Of a stretch of DNA of 64,000 nt, positions 1 to 13,200 are shown piece by piece (the stretch's first letter is position 1; every line of letters begins with the position of its first letter). Under the pieces are notes generated by a model. The model was not told where the DNA came from and ran no database searches. It saw only the letters and a program-made list of their open reading frames with translations. The DNA lies in NCBI GenBank assembly GCA_934045905.1, contig OW203768.1, positions 31,153,060 through 31,217,059 on the forward strand, read 5' to 3'. This DNA comes from Leuctra nigra (lineage: Eukaryota; Arthropoda; Insecta; Plecoptera; Leuctridae). The translations under genes were made by a program, and so were the position numbers.

Positions 1-809
1 ATTGAGAGAGAGCACATTACACATTTTCTTACAATGAAATGAATTTGAAAGCATTTATTAGAGGCCATTAAAAATACGACATTAAAATAGTTGTATGTGA
101 AAGTAAACCACAAAGATTATTTAAAAAATAAAAGTGCTTTTAACAACTCTTCATATTGTTGGATTGTAGGAAACTCTCAGATGTGTCTGCAACTTACTTG
201 GTTCTTAAATCTAATATGAGATCATTTATTCATTGTGGACCTAATATTTACTTATCTTCTGAATTAACGAAGCTCTCTTGTCATATCATGATTAAAGAAT
301 CCAGCGAAGTCAAAGTCGATTCTAAAGATCTAATCAAATGAAGAGAGCGTGTTATCTTTTGCTGTGACTTGTAGGATGAATGGTGTCTTGTGACGCAATA
401 AGATCCTTTGAATGTGAATTCAATGAGAACCAAGGCGCAGCAGCTAGGCGCATATTATAAACACCCTGACACCTTCGCATCAGAATAAGCTTCGAAAACG
501 ATGAATAAGCAATGATGTTCTAATCATGAAATTGTATCGCTACGTTACGGAGCAAGTTTGCTCGCAAACAAAATGGTTGGTGGCAATTATGATACGCGCC
601 TTCATTTTCCGCTTTCCATTCTAACTACGCATCGTCCAATCATCTTTATTTGGAAAAGTCTCCGAAGCCAGAACAGAATGAAATATTTCTAACAAAAGTT
701 TGAGAAATCTTGTGAAAATAATGATACAAAAGTTTTGTTTGTTTTTCTCCCGACAGGTTGTTAAGAAGTCGAGTAAAGAAGCAATATTTAAAAGGCTGTC
801 GCGAGTTAC
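1..809. other. Intron, no feature seen
   Basis: AT-rich sequence downstream of dipeptidase exon F. I looked on the minus strand for the next dipeptidase motif and found none. Confidence 0.5.
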
Positions 810-894
810 CTGCAACATCTGCGACCGTCGCCTTTGGGCCGCATTTGACGAAGTAGTTGTAGAAAGTGACCATTACGAGGCCTCCATTCCACGC
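810..894 (-). CDS. Dipeptidase exon F (GGLVMVTFY segment)
   Basis: Reads [18 protein letters not shown] then [10 protein letters not shown] plus one base. The family has NGGLVMVNFY at this place, right after the RNVPDD helix. The acceptor is TTCTCTTCTCAG above 894; the donor GTAACTCGC lies below 810. The exon carrying the next motif (GVDHVGIGxDYDG in the family) should lie below 810 but is not visible, so it is probably outside the window. Confidence 0.9.
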
Positions 895-3800
895 CTGAGA
901 AGAGAAACACAATCAGTAAACAAAAGAACTTGCTCTATGAGCACATTGTGTATACAATAATCATTCTTGTCAATGCTTCTGAACGCTTAATTAGAGAGGG
1001 AATTAGTTATTCTTTTCAACACTTATTCAATTCTCCTCTGAGTTTGTTGTCTTGCGAATGGGATATTCTCTGATCAATCTGATCTTTATCATAACATATA
1101 AAATCAAAAATAAATTTAATACATTTTTACTACATTCTGACTAGCTGAATAATCTGTAGTTCATATCGCGTAAGCCGATCAAACATAACATTTCTTAATT
1201 GTTTTAAAATCTACTTTGTTGCCCAATTTCATCATTTTAAGAAAAAAAACAGCCAAGAAGTTCGAAGAATTGATTGAAATTATACCTAGTTTTGAAATAT
1301 GTTCAAATAATAAATAACGGAAGATTGAATATAATTTTATTTGGTTGTGTCTCTACTTCATATCTGAAGCTCACAACTCGGAAATAGATTCCAAACATTT
1401 GTATACCTATTCAATACAAGATACATAGCTAAAGTGTTGGTTAAAGCATGAAGTGAAACGTCGTACACATTATTGTGCTGTGCTAACTATACCTTGTATA
1501 CATTGTATTTTCTACTTGAAAATACATACATGAATCCAAACTCAACAATAGCAGAGAACATAAACAACGGCGGCTCGCGTATGAAAGTGTTTTCCAATCA
1601 GGTTCGTTATTGCTGGAATGTTTACCGGCGCCTGAAGGACGCTAACTTTTCCACTGCACAGAAAGTAGAAACGTCAGTCGCAGAGGTGAGTCGCATTAAT
1701 CTGCAGACTTCATTGTCTCCCTAACAAAGTGTCTAGACAGCAATGTGATTGGGGCGAAAACCCCGGAGATCTCTCTGCAGGAAACAATACGAGCCATCCG
1801 ACATTAAAAACAACACAGGAAATGTTCTTTTTGTTTTCTTTTTCAAAGCCAGAATGATGAAGGAAATGGAGATGCATTTCCAGTTATACAAAATCCCTTG
1901 TTGATGGAAATGAAAATGCATATTCCAACGGAAATTTCATCTTTTATAAAACTGAAAAGCAGGGAAGGTACGCAGATTGTTATTTTCTTTTTCTTTATAC
2001 TTTTTGAATGTCTGTATTGTATTGGGAGAGCTTGGTGACTGTTATATAAGTGTATCTCGTTGCCTCCTGCAGTCATACCTAAAATAAAAAGAAACTTCTG
2101 AAGATTCTTCTGAAGACGAACCTTTCCAATCGAACCTGATATCGTCATATTCAAAAGTTTATTTTACTCTTTTTAAACTCTCCGTAGAGAAATCTGCCGC
2201 ATAAACTAGAATCACTTCGATACTGAATCACGACGTTGCCAAAACATCTTACGAAAAATATCTGTCAGTTGATTTCAGACCAACCTAAATTTGTAGAAAA
2301 ATTATCCCGTATGAAGTAAGAAGTCAATGAAAAAAAATAGGTTTTTTGTAACAGGCTGTCTGAACCTATAACCCGTGATGAGCTGTTTTGTTACTGAAAT
2401 TTTATTTTAATTTGTGTTAATTTTCTTATATCGTCGTTCAAAAGGAGGAACAAATGAATGACAAAAATGAAACTGAAGTTGATGCCTCATCAGATTATTT
2501 ACACTCGAACAAATAAACGGTATTTGTAAGAAAATGATTGTCTGATTAAGATTTGGCATCATAGAGATTCATATACATGAATTTATGATCCGATTAAGTC
2601 TATGCTAACGCATCATCAAACTCTAGAAGGTAAGCTCTAACTTCATTGATACTAACAAGGTTTAATTGTCAAGAAACCTGTCCAGCAGCCAATCCGTTTT
2701 GTAAATATATAATTTTTTATTGGTATGAGTTTACCTCTAGACAAATTTCTGGATATAAAGTAAGATTGGACATTAATTCTATTGTTTTCGGGTTCAAGTA
2801 AAAACTGGATGTTCAAAGACGCATATTGACCCTAACAAGAACATTTTCTGCACGGTAAGTTAGCAAGATCTTTGGCTATCAGAGGATGGAATTTGTTCCG
2901 AAGGATTTGGCTCAAGTTTGCGACACAAGCCGGCTAATTTGTCACGTATCAAGATATTAAGAAGTAAATACTTACGAGATCTCTGAGAATGTCGTCGGGC
3001 ACATTTCTCGAAGAGTTGCAGAGCGTGTAGACCGACGAGTGTGAGAAGATGACCGGCGCTTTGCTGGCTGCGAGTGCGTCACGCATCGTGTGTACAGATG
3101 CGTGCGAGAGGTCCACCATCATCCCCACACGGTTCATCTCTCCCACCACCACCTGCAGATGTGACACATTAGACCAGGAGATGACAGGACCTGCCTGCAT
3201 GCTGGGTGTGTACAGCGAGCGTCAAAAGAAGTCAGTCAGAGGTCCCCATGAGTTCGCATTGGCACGCAAGCCCGCAATACACAGATGGCAGTTGTGTTCC
3301 TGCATTAGAGAGCAACTAGAGGGTCAGTAATCCGTTTCATGTCAGGCTTGTGGGTATTTGATGTAAGAGATAAACAATAATACCTTTAGACAGCAACTGA
3401 TTGACCTCTTTGCAGGAGGTTAGGCAACACAACTGCCCTCTATGCAATGCGGGTTGCGTCAAGTCTGAATGAACCGACTGTAAATGAAGTTAGATCTTCC
3501 CTTTTACCTACTACTCTATAAGCGTCCACCAATCATTAGACACGTTCTCAAGGACAAACGAAAAGCTTGGTTATTGTTTGTGCAACAGGTATAGGCATAT
3601 CGGAAAATAATATACATTAAGGTGCTGATACTAGAGATGATGAGAGGACGAAATGAATTGATATTTTAGGGTAAGTATTGGTACCTGTTATATTCATAGT
3701 AATAAACTGTACGTAGATGTGTGTGTATACGCACAACATCAAACATCCGAGAATAAAGTTTTTCTGTTTTAAACTGTGTGTTCAAGAATTCTAATATCCC

Positions 3801-6800
3801 AGAAAAAACACTCCGTGTAAAAATACCAGCCAAGTCTCTTTAACTATAAAAAAAAATAGAAGAAATCTAAAAATTCAGCACTGAAAAGGAGTGATATCAA
3901 AAAAGGAGCCAAGTCAACGAATTTTCCAAATTTTAATCGTACCATTGAAATAAAAATATCAACCCCCGAGAAATACTTAAAAAAAGGACTTGGCGCATCG
4001 TTTTTTTAAAGACACTTTTCTATCCTAAAAGTATAGGAAGAACTCTACAAGTATATTTTCCTGAGTATATCACATTCATTATCGACGAATCATACTACGT
4101 TTTAATATAACTAGTACTCTTACCTACTGGCAGTTTTGGTATTTTGTCAATATTCAGAGGAAATAAACGGATAAACGAATAACGAATAAACGGAAGCGGC
4201 CTAGTCTATTCGTTATTGCCACTATTTCTAGGGTCATATTAATCAATCATACTTCTCAATATCGTGACTGAGGGAAATAGCGAAAGCGCTCATTACAAGA
4301 AGGCCGTCAATGAGATTTGTATAAGTGACTAGTGCACTGAGCCATGCTGCTCAAATAATTACTGACTAGATTTTTATCTAAAGTAATACGTTATGTAATT
4401 TATGAATTTTTTTGGTATAAAATGTTAATTAATAGCAATTAATTACACGGCGAGAAGGTTCAAAGTATAATGCTGTAGTAGGTATGTTGATGTACCCACA
4501 AAACTATAGGTACCTACCAATCACAAACACAACTGTTCTGTATTTATTGCTTGTAAGACAATGCTATGTTTCTTTGCGTACTTATATTTAAATTTAAAAT
4601 ATTTTACAGAATGTTCAATATTTAATTTGAAAGTTTTGTCCCAATTTTTCTAGGCATTTCTGAACTACGTAGTATGTGAGTGGCTTAAGCTTAAGAATAG
4701 AAAAATGTCTTTAAAAAAACGATGCGCCAAGTCCTTTTTTTAAGTATTTCTCGGGGGTTGATATTTTTATTTCAATGGTACGATTAAAATTTGGAAAATT
4801 CGTTGACTTGGCTCCTTTTTTGATATCACTCCTTTTCAGTGCTGAATTTTTAGATTTCTTCTATTTTTTTTTATAGTTAAAGAGACTTGGCTGGTATTTT
4901 TACACAGAGTGTTTTTTCTGGGATATCACTTCTTTTGTTAGTTTATACATACAGCTTGTAGCACATGTCCGAGCAGGGACTAATTTCTTTAAAAAAATAC
5001 GCCTCAACCGATTTGGTTACTATGAAAAGTTGCGTTTGGTATAAGATGACAATGATTATCCAAGAAGAATAGCTTAAGTTTCGTTATAATCGATCCAGCC
5101 GTTTTCGATACATGACGTCACTTCCGGTTTTGAAATAGCGGCCGAATTCCGGTATAGGTAATAAGAAAACAATCTAGTTTTATCTAGTTGATACCTTCAT
5201 GAACGACCATCTGAATTCCTAATCCCTATATTTCCGTAAAATCGGTCATGCCGTTTGTAATATATGACGTCACTTCCGGTTTCATTTAGTGGTTCCTGCC
5301 GCCATTTCCGGTACCATTAATTTATTTATTCATTTTTCACAATTGATTTTTCAAATAAATAGCAGAATGAATACGCAGGAGCTAGTTCAGTTGCAATCGG
5401 TACAGGCGTTTTAGATATATGACGTCACTTCCGGTTTCAGGAATGGCGGCCGAGAACACTGCTACCTTGAATATATAAATTGTATTGTCTATGTTACAAT
5501 GTAAGTTAATTATGTACGTATTTTAAGTATAATTTGTTGAAATAAGTTAAATATTGCGTATTTATGACGTCACTTCCGGTTTAGAAAATAAGAAAATAAT
5601 ATTTTTTTTATTGATACTTCATATAGATGACCATCTAAATCGAATGGCGCTAATTTCGTTCTAATCGGTCCAGACGTTTTTGAGTTATGACGTCACTTCT
5701 GGTTTCAAAATGGCGGCTTCCGGTTGGTTTTATAAAAAGGCACCTCAGACGCCAAAAGTGCACATGTGGTAAAAATTTCAGGTCGATCGGTTCAGCCGTT
5801 TAGGCTGTGGCGGTGATAGCGACGTTTCGTGATATCATCAGAATCATCATCATCTTCAGAATCAGAAAGTGGAGTAATTTCACTGTTTTCTCGGTCCTCT
5901 AGCGCGCAAATGGCATAACCTATTGTTCCCAAATTTGGTATATGTAGTGGGGTGGGCCATAGCTCGAAATTAAGATATTTCGCAACAATGTGAGATTTAC
6001 CAATTTTGAGATCCAGTAGGCCGAAAATGCCATGTTGTTGCTTACAGTAAAAGTGTTTGGTCTGCTCCTCAGTTTATTAGGCATTTACGGTATGTTGAGT
6101 GACTGTGAGTGTATAGTACGACTTGGCTGGGTGGAGCGACCGCTCCACTAGATTCCCAACTTCATATGTTGAATAATCATTACAATTATGATGATGATGA
6201 TTATTGATGTGAACCCGGGCTCGAATTCACATGCCGGACGAGTGCTCTACCAACTGAGCTAATCAAGGACCCTATCTACATAACGCAAAAGCAAAGACCA
6301 AAGAAACGTAAATGATTAACTATTCCTTGGAATAGATCTTATTGAGTGAGAATTTGTAGATTAGCCTCTCAGAAAAGTAATCTCCAAGTTTTCGCACCCT
6401 CATTACTTATAAACTAAACGCGAAAAGAACGTTTGTGACTAATTGAACGTGATTTAAGAAAAACTCTCACTTACATCGAGTACCAATCATCAATTTACTG
6501 AATTGCTTTTCTGCTGACTAATTTCAAAGTTTTTCCAACAAACTTCTTTACTCGCTGTCTTTTTTCAGACTGAAGATCAATTTTTGATTTCCTAGAAGTT
6601 CGTCTACTAGAAATCGCTGCCTCAGGAGTGATTTATTGCTTGTTTTTGTCTGATGTTTGATGAACAGTATTACTTCATTCATGTTACTTCACGTGAGTTT
6701 CATATACAATCATATTGTTGAGGTGCTACACCTTCTAATTCATAGCTTGCACGAACTTCTTTTGATTTATATCAGCAATGCAAAATTATTGAATTTTCCA

Positions 6801-9800
6801 CCTGAGGACAGACATTTTGTTGGCACGTTGACGGGTGGCATTTATAACTTTATTAAGGTAAATCGATGTATTTTTGTAATGTGAGTGATTCCTCTCATAC
6901 TCAATTTTAAACGGGAAATTATAAACTTAAACACTTTTGAAAACATCAGTTTTGTTATCACAAAAATTATCTTATTTATAATTTTCTCAATCGAAATGAT
7001 ATGCCGAGACCAGCTGAAGATAATTAACTGTTGTTAATCAGGGAAGGCGCTAGCTAATTAATTTTATGTAGACATATTTTGGAATTAAGTGTCAGAATTA
7101 ATATTATGGAATATTCTATTCTAAAAGTTCGCACACTATTAGTTCTACTTTCAGGTGACGGTTTAAGTTAGGGCCATCATATTATTATAAAAGTCCATCA
7201 ATAATGTGAAGTGGAACAAATAGGTACTGCCCAATGCAAAATCGTTACAATATATCATAGAATGACTATGACTAGGTCCTCGTCCGTATCGTCTAAGCTG
7301 GATTCATGCTAATGTTTTCAGGTCATTATTACCTTGCCGAAGTCTGTGAGGCCCCCGTGTTCGGGGTACTTGGCTCGATGCTCGACTGACGAAGAATCCG
7401 CCCTGGAAGAAATTAAAACTCGATCAACCAACTGTAGCAGGATTTTAATTAATTAATTCTCTACAAACGCTCGTACAATTGAGATGGAAATGCTCTGAAT
7501 TTGACATAACGAGAAAATTGCTTTGTCTTTTGAAGGAATTTATTTCCAAGTCGGTGATTCCAAGGAATTTGTTTCTCGTTAATTATGTACTAAATGTACG
7601 TCATATCACTTTGAAAGATATTACGAAAATGACATGTATTTTAATAAGCTTTCTCGAAGGGCGTGAGCTTTTTGGCATTTAGAGATACGAAAATGCGAAA
7701 AGTGTTTCGGGAGGAATTTTCGTGAGCTATTTATTGAAATGAACAAAGTAAAATTATTATTATATCAGGAGCTCCTCAATCGGTATTACGGATTTTAATT
7801 CTCAAATATCAAACATTTCAACAATATTTCATCTTAAACACCAACATAGAGGCTAGATCACTAATTTAATCATCACTTAATAAGTACCTTTTCGTAAAAC
7901 TTGACTTTTAGTTTAGCAATGGCTCACAACAATATTGTCAGCAGCTTATAAAACGATTGAATTCTATTTTATTATCATTTACTGAAACATGTCATCAGCT
8001 GATGTTAAACGTCTCAATTGCTAATCTTCTCGAAACACTTTTCATATCTGTCTCATTATAATCAGATTTTAAATAAGGATTCCAAAGATCAAACAAATGT
8101 AAATCGATCAAATCGATGTAAATCGATCACCAAACAAAGTTTCAATTCTAAATTCGATGCTGTGTATAAACTCATTGTCATATTAAACTTGAATGGTCTG
8201 GAATGTGCTTGTCAGTGATACAAGATACAATTCCAAGATAAACGCGTTTAAAAGATATATGCTATATTTTTCTACGTTTTTCTGAACGGCTTGACCGCTT
8301 GTAAAAATTTCACAGATTATAGATAAATAGTACATCTGTGTTCCCATGGCCGAAAATTGTTTTTTTTTCGCAGCAGGGGTGCAAAATATCTTTAAATTAC
8401 TCAAGTTTGACTCTATAAGCAAAAGGGGTAATTGTGATTTTAATTTTTCAAATCGTAGAGGCACAGATTTGTCCTTTATCAATAACCAGTAAAAATTTTG
8501 AGACAATCGGACAAGCCGTTTTAAAAAAGTAGGGCTGCCCTTCTAATTTTTTGTGGTTCTCAATATTTGAATTAAAAAAACTTACTTCGCAGCAGTAAAT
8601 GCAACATATAAAACACGATTAAATGTCACAAATGTCATCTACAATCCATAGCTCATGCATCTTCGTGCATTTTAAGAATACTCTGTACATCTGAATCGCA
8701 AACTTCTGCGAGTACAGATGACAACATTATCTAATTGTCTCTAAATGGACTTGAATCTTTCATCCCCTCTACACGTTGAACTTCGAAGTAAGGTGTTTGA
8801 AACTTCGCTCATTCACGACTCAAGTGACACTGCAGCTGTCATGCTAGAGAGAAGATGCAAGCATTTGTAACAGATTCCAGAGACGTCTGTTGCATCGTGA
8901 TAATAAACTTTGGTTAACCAACTTCATTAAATACCAAGAACCACGTTATTATAAATGCACTGTGTTTATTTGTTATGATTCAGAAGAGCCAGTTCGTAAC
9001 TAACTTAGACTTATTGTAGCTGAAGAAGATGGTGATGTCAGTGGAGAAATAACAAACAAACTGGAAATTAGTTGATCTACATTTAAAGATACAGCGTTAA
9101 TAATTGCTGACGGTTGATTTGAAAAACGTTCTATTTCGCTGGGTGTAAAGACAAGGAACTTGACGTAACACTCACCAGGGAGTAAAGACAAGGTGTTACT
9201 TGGCATAATCACTCATCAGGGTGTAAAGATAGGGTGTAACTTTAGTAACACTCACCAGGGTGTAAAGACAAGGTGTAACTTGGCGTAACACTCACCAGGG
9301 TGTAAAACAATTGATATAGCTTTCAGTAACACTCACCAGGGTGTAAAGACAAGGATATAACTTGCAGTAACACTCACCAGGGTGTAAAGACAAGGATATA
9401 ACTTGCAGGGACACTCACCAGGGTGTGTTGCACGTGTGCGTGAGCGTCATGTATCTCACACCAAGGTCATACAGCACTCTCAGCACTGCCAGACTGTTGC
9501 CTATGCTGTGGCCGCCCTCCACGCCGATCAGACTTGCGATGCGATTGGAGTTGTGGGCCTCCAGAATCTCTGAGGATGAGAAAACACAAGATTATGACAT
9601 TTTCAACACCAACCAAGTACGGAACAGTTATGGCTGAGTGGTAACGCTCTGAACTTGTATTCCGGAGGCCCGGGTTCGATTCCCGCGACCGTCCTTCATG
9701 ACTGTTTTTTTTCGTGGTATTCCCTCAGTCAACAGGCAAATTCTGGGAAGGTACCCTACTAATAGGCCACGACCGCCTCCTTCCCACCTTCCATCCTTAC

Positions 9801-10188
9801 CTACTCTTCACCATCATCTCCCAATCATCATCATAATCATTCATCCGTCGCCTTTAGCCTCGCTGCAGAACAGTGACCAAAACACAATATTGGACAATGT
9901 TACAATATTTCTATATCTAGTGGAGCGGTCGCTCCACGCCAGCCAAGTCGTACGGCGCCCGCACACTCTCATTTAAAAAGGCTGGAGCAACCCACTTTTA
10001 CTGTAAGCATCAAAGTGGCATTTTCGGCCTACTGGATCTTAAAATTGGGAAATCTCACATTGTTGCGAAATATCTTAATTTCGAGCTATGGCCCACCCCA
10101 CCACATGTACCAAATTTGGGAACAATGGGTTATTCCGTTTGCGAGCGGGAGGACCGTGAATATCGTGAAATTCGACGGCTTTCTTCAG

Positions 10189-10229
<41 letters not shown>

Positions 10230-13200
10230 TATGATGATGATTCATCTTCCAATAAATTCCGCGGTCTCCGCCACAGCCTAAACGGCTGTGTTGATTGACC
10301 CGAAATTTTAACCACATATACAGCTCGTCTGCCTGATGATACCTTGCCCTTATGAATTTTTTGTGCCGCAATTTTGAAACCGGAAGTGACGTCATATCTC
10401 AAAAACGGCTAAACCGATCGGAACGAAATTTGCGTCAATCGATTCAGACGGTCCTTTATATGAAATAACAATAGTGAAATTAAAGTTTTCTAATTACTGA
10501 AACCGGAAATGACGTCATAGTTTAGCGAAATCTGCCTAAATTCACTTCCCCTTTATATAAAAACCAACTACATATTCAGAAGGCTTATAATGAAATATTA
10601 GTATTTATCTAGTGGAGCGGTCGCTCCACGCCAGCCAAGTCGTACGGCGCGCGCACACTCTCATTTAAAAAGGCTGGAGCAACCCACTTTTACTGTAAGC
10701 ATCAAAGTGGCATTTTCGGCCTACTGGATCTTAAAATTGGGAAATCTCACATTGTTGCGAAATATCTTAATTTCGAGCTATGGCCCACCCTACTACATAT
10801 ACCAAATTTGGGCCCAATAGGTTACGCCCTTTGCGAGCTAAAGGGCAGTGAAAACAGTGTTTTAGGGCGGTTTTCATAATAATAATAATCTCAGTAGTAG
10901 TAGTAGTAGTAGTAGTAGTAGTCTCCTGGAATTCAAATCCGGTAACAAGGCCACAGCCTAAACGGCTGAACCGATTGATCTCACATTTTTACCACGTGTG
11001 CACTTTTGGCGTCTGATTTAACCTTTACCCCATGAATTTTTTGTGCCGCCATTTTGAAACCGGAAGTGACGTCATATCTCAACAACGGCTAAACTGATTG
11101 GAACGAAATTTGCGCCAAACGATTCAGACGGTCATCTATATGCATTATCAGTAGCAAAAGACTAAAAATTATGTTAACGAAACCGGAAATGACGTCATGA
11201 AATTTGAAATACATCGATTGGCATTTCGGCAACAAAGATTGATCCGATTATTTTGATATTTATGTAACGTATGTACTTTTGATATCTCATTTGAGTTGTT
11301 ATAAAACCAACCGGAATCCGCCATTTTGAAACCGGTAGTGACATCATAGCTTAATAACGGCTAAATAGATTTGAACGAAACCAGCGCCAAACAATTTAGA
11401 CGGTCAACTTTATGTATTATCAACAATAATATTTGCAGTTTCTTATAGCAAAACCGGAAATGACGTCACACATTTGAAAAATCTCACAAATTTACATTTT
11501 GATACAATAAACACTATTTGAGACAGCTTATAATAAGATGTTATCATGTGTAAATTAAAATTCAAGGGGTCAGAGATTTCAGCCGCCATTTTGAAACCGG
11601 AAGTAACGTCGTATCTCGAAAACTGGTAGACCGATCAGTACGAAACTAGCGCCAAATGATTCGGAAGGCCATCTTAATGTAATAGGAACAGTCAAACTAG
11701 AATGTTCTTATTTATGAGCCCGGAAATGAAGTAATTCAAATTTAAAAATTATTGTATTCCCCATTCTATACAATGAATACATATTCAGAAAGCCTAAAAT
11801 GATACACATTAATTGGTGATATAAATTCTATGTGGCAGTGCAGTAAGTTTAGCAGCCATTTTGAAAACCGATGTGTATGCCATATCTCGGAACTGGGTTG
11901 ACCGATTGTAATGAAACCTTTGCTATTCTTCACGAAAGACTATATATGAATATATAACAGATTTTCATTAGTAGTAACCAAATCGTAAATGGCGATTTTT
12001 TTTAAAGAATTTAGTAATTGTTCATTTCATATGTGTCACAAGTTGTAAGAATAAACTAAAAAAAGGAGTGATATCCCCATAAAAAACACTTCGTGTAATA
12101 ATACCAGCCAAGTCTCTTCAACTAAAAAAAAAATATATGAAATCTAAAAATTCTGCACTGAAAAGTATTGATATCAAAAAATTTGCCAAGTCAAAACTTT
12201 ATTTGAAAATCAAAAAATACTTGGCGCATCGATTTTTTTGAGAATTATAGGTATACTATATGTATATGTATATTTGATGTATATTTTATATCTGGCCTAT
12301 ACTTCTAAGCTATTTATATACACGATGCGCCAAGTATTTTTTGATTTTCAAATAAAGTTTTGACTTGGCAAATTTTTTGATATCAATACTTTTCAGTGCA
12401 GAATTTTTAGATTTCATATATTTTTTTTTAGTTGAAGAGACTTGGCTGGTATTTTTACACGAAGTGTTTTTTATGGGGATATATATTAATACAATGTGTA
12501 AGAACTTTCAGCCGCCATTTTGAAAACCGGAAGTGATGCCATATCTCGAAAACGGCTGGACCTATTGGAACGATGCTTTCACAATTCTTCATGGCATATC
12601 ACTTTAAGTTTATATTTAGCCCCAAACAAAATTTTTCTTACTAACTAATTCGGAAATGGCGTATTTTTTTAAAGGAATTAAGGAATTATCCATTGTTGCC
12701 CCAATAAGTTTTACAAGTTGTGTAAATAAACTAAAAAAATAAGTGATATCCCCATAAAAAACACTCCGTGTAATAATACCAGCCAAGTCTCTTCAACTAA
12801 AAAAAAATATGAAATCTAAAAATTCTGCACTGAAACCTAGTGATATCAAAAAATTAGCCAAGTCAAAACTTTATTTGAAAATTAAAATATACTTGGCGCA
12901 TCGTTTTTTTAGTGCATTGTAGGTATACTATAAGTATATGTATTTATATCTAGCCTATACTTCTAAGCTATTTTTATACACGATGCGCCAAGTATTTTTT
13001 AATTTTCAAATAAAGTTTTGACTTGGCTAATTTTTTGATATCACTAGGTTTCAGTGCAGAATTTTTAGATTTCATTTTTTTTTTTAGTTGAAGAGACTTG
13101 GCTGGTATTTTTACACGGAGTGTTTTTTTATGGGTTTCTGTACCTAGCAACAAAGTCAAGTACAGCTTATCTTCAGTGTGTGAGCTGTCTTTAGCCAATA

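Noticed and set aside
6190..6272. Functional tRNA gene
   Set aside because: The A box is excellent but the T arm cannot pair and the acceptor ends do not match.
9300..9420. Regular short repeats considered as a CRISPR-like array
   Set aside because: Units are directly adjacent degenerate copies of an exon-intron junction, with no unique spacers, in a eukaryotic gene.
10015..10395. Frames with poly-Ile, poly-Asn and poly-Tyr runs
   Set aside because: They read through the AAT microsatellite of a transposon; not genes.
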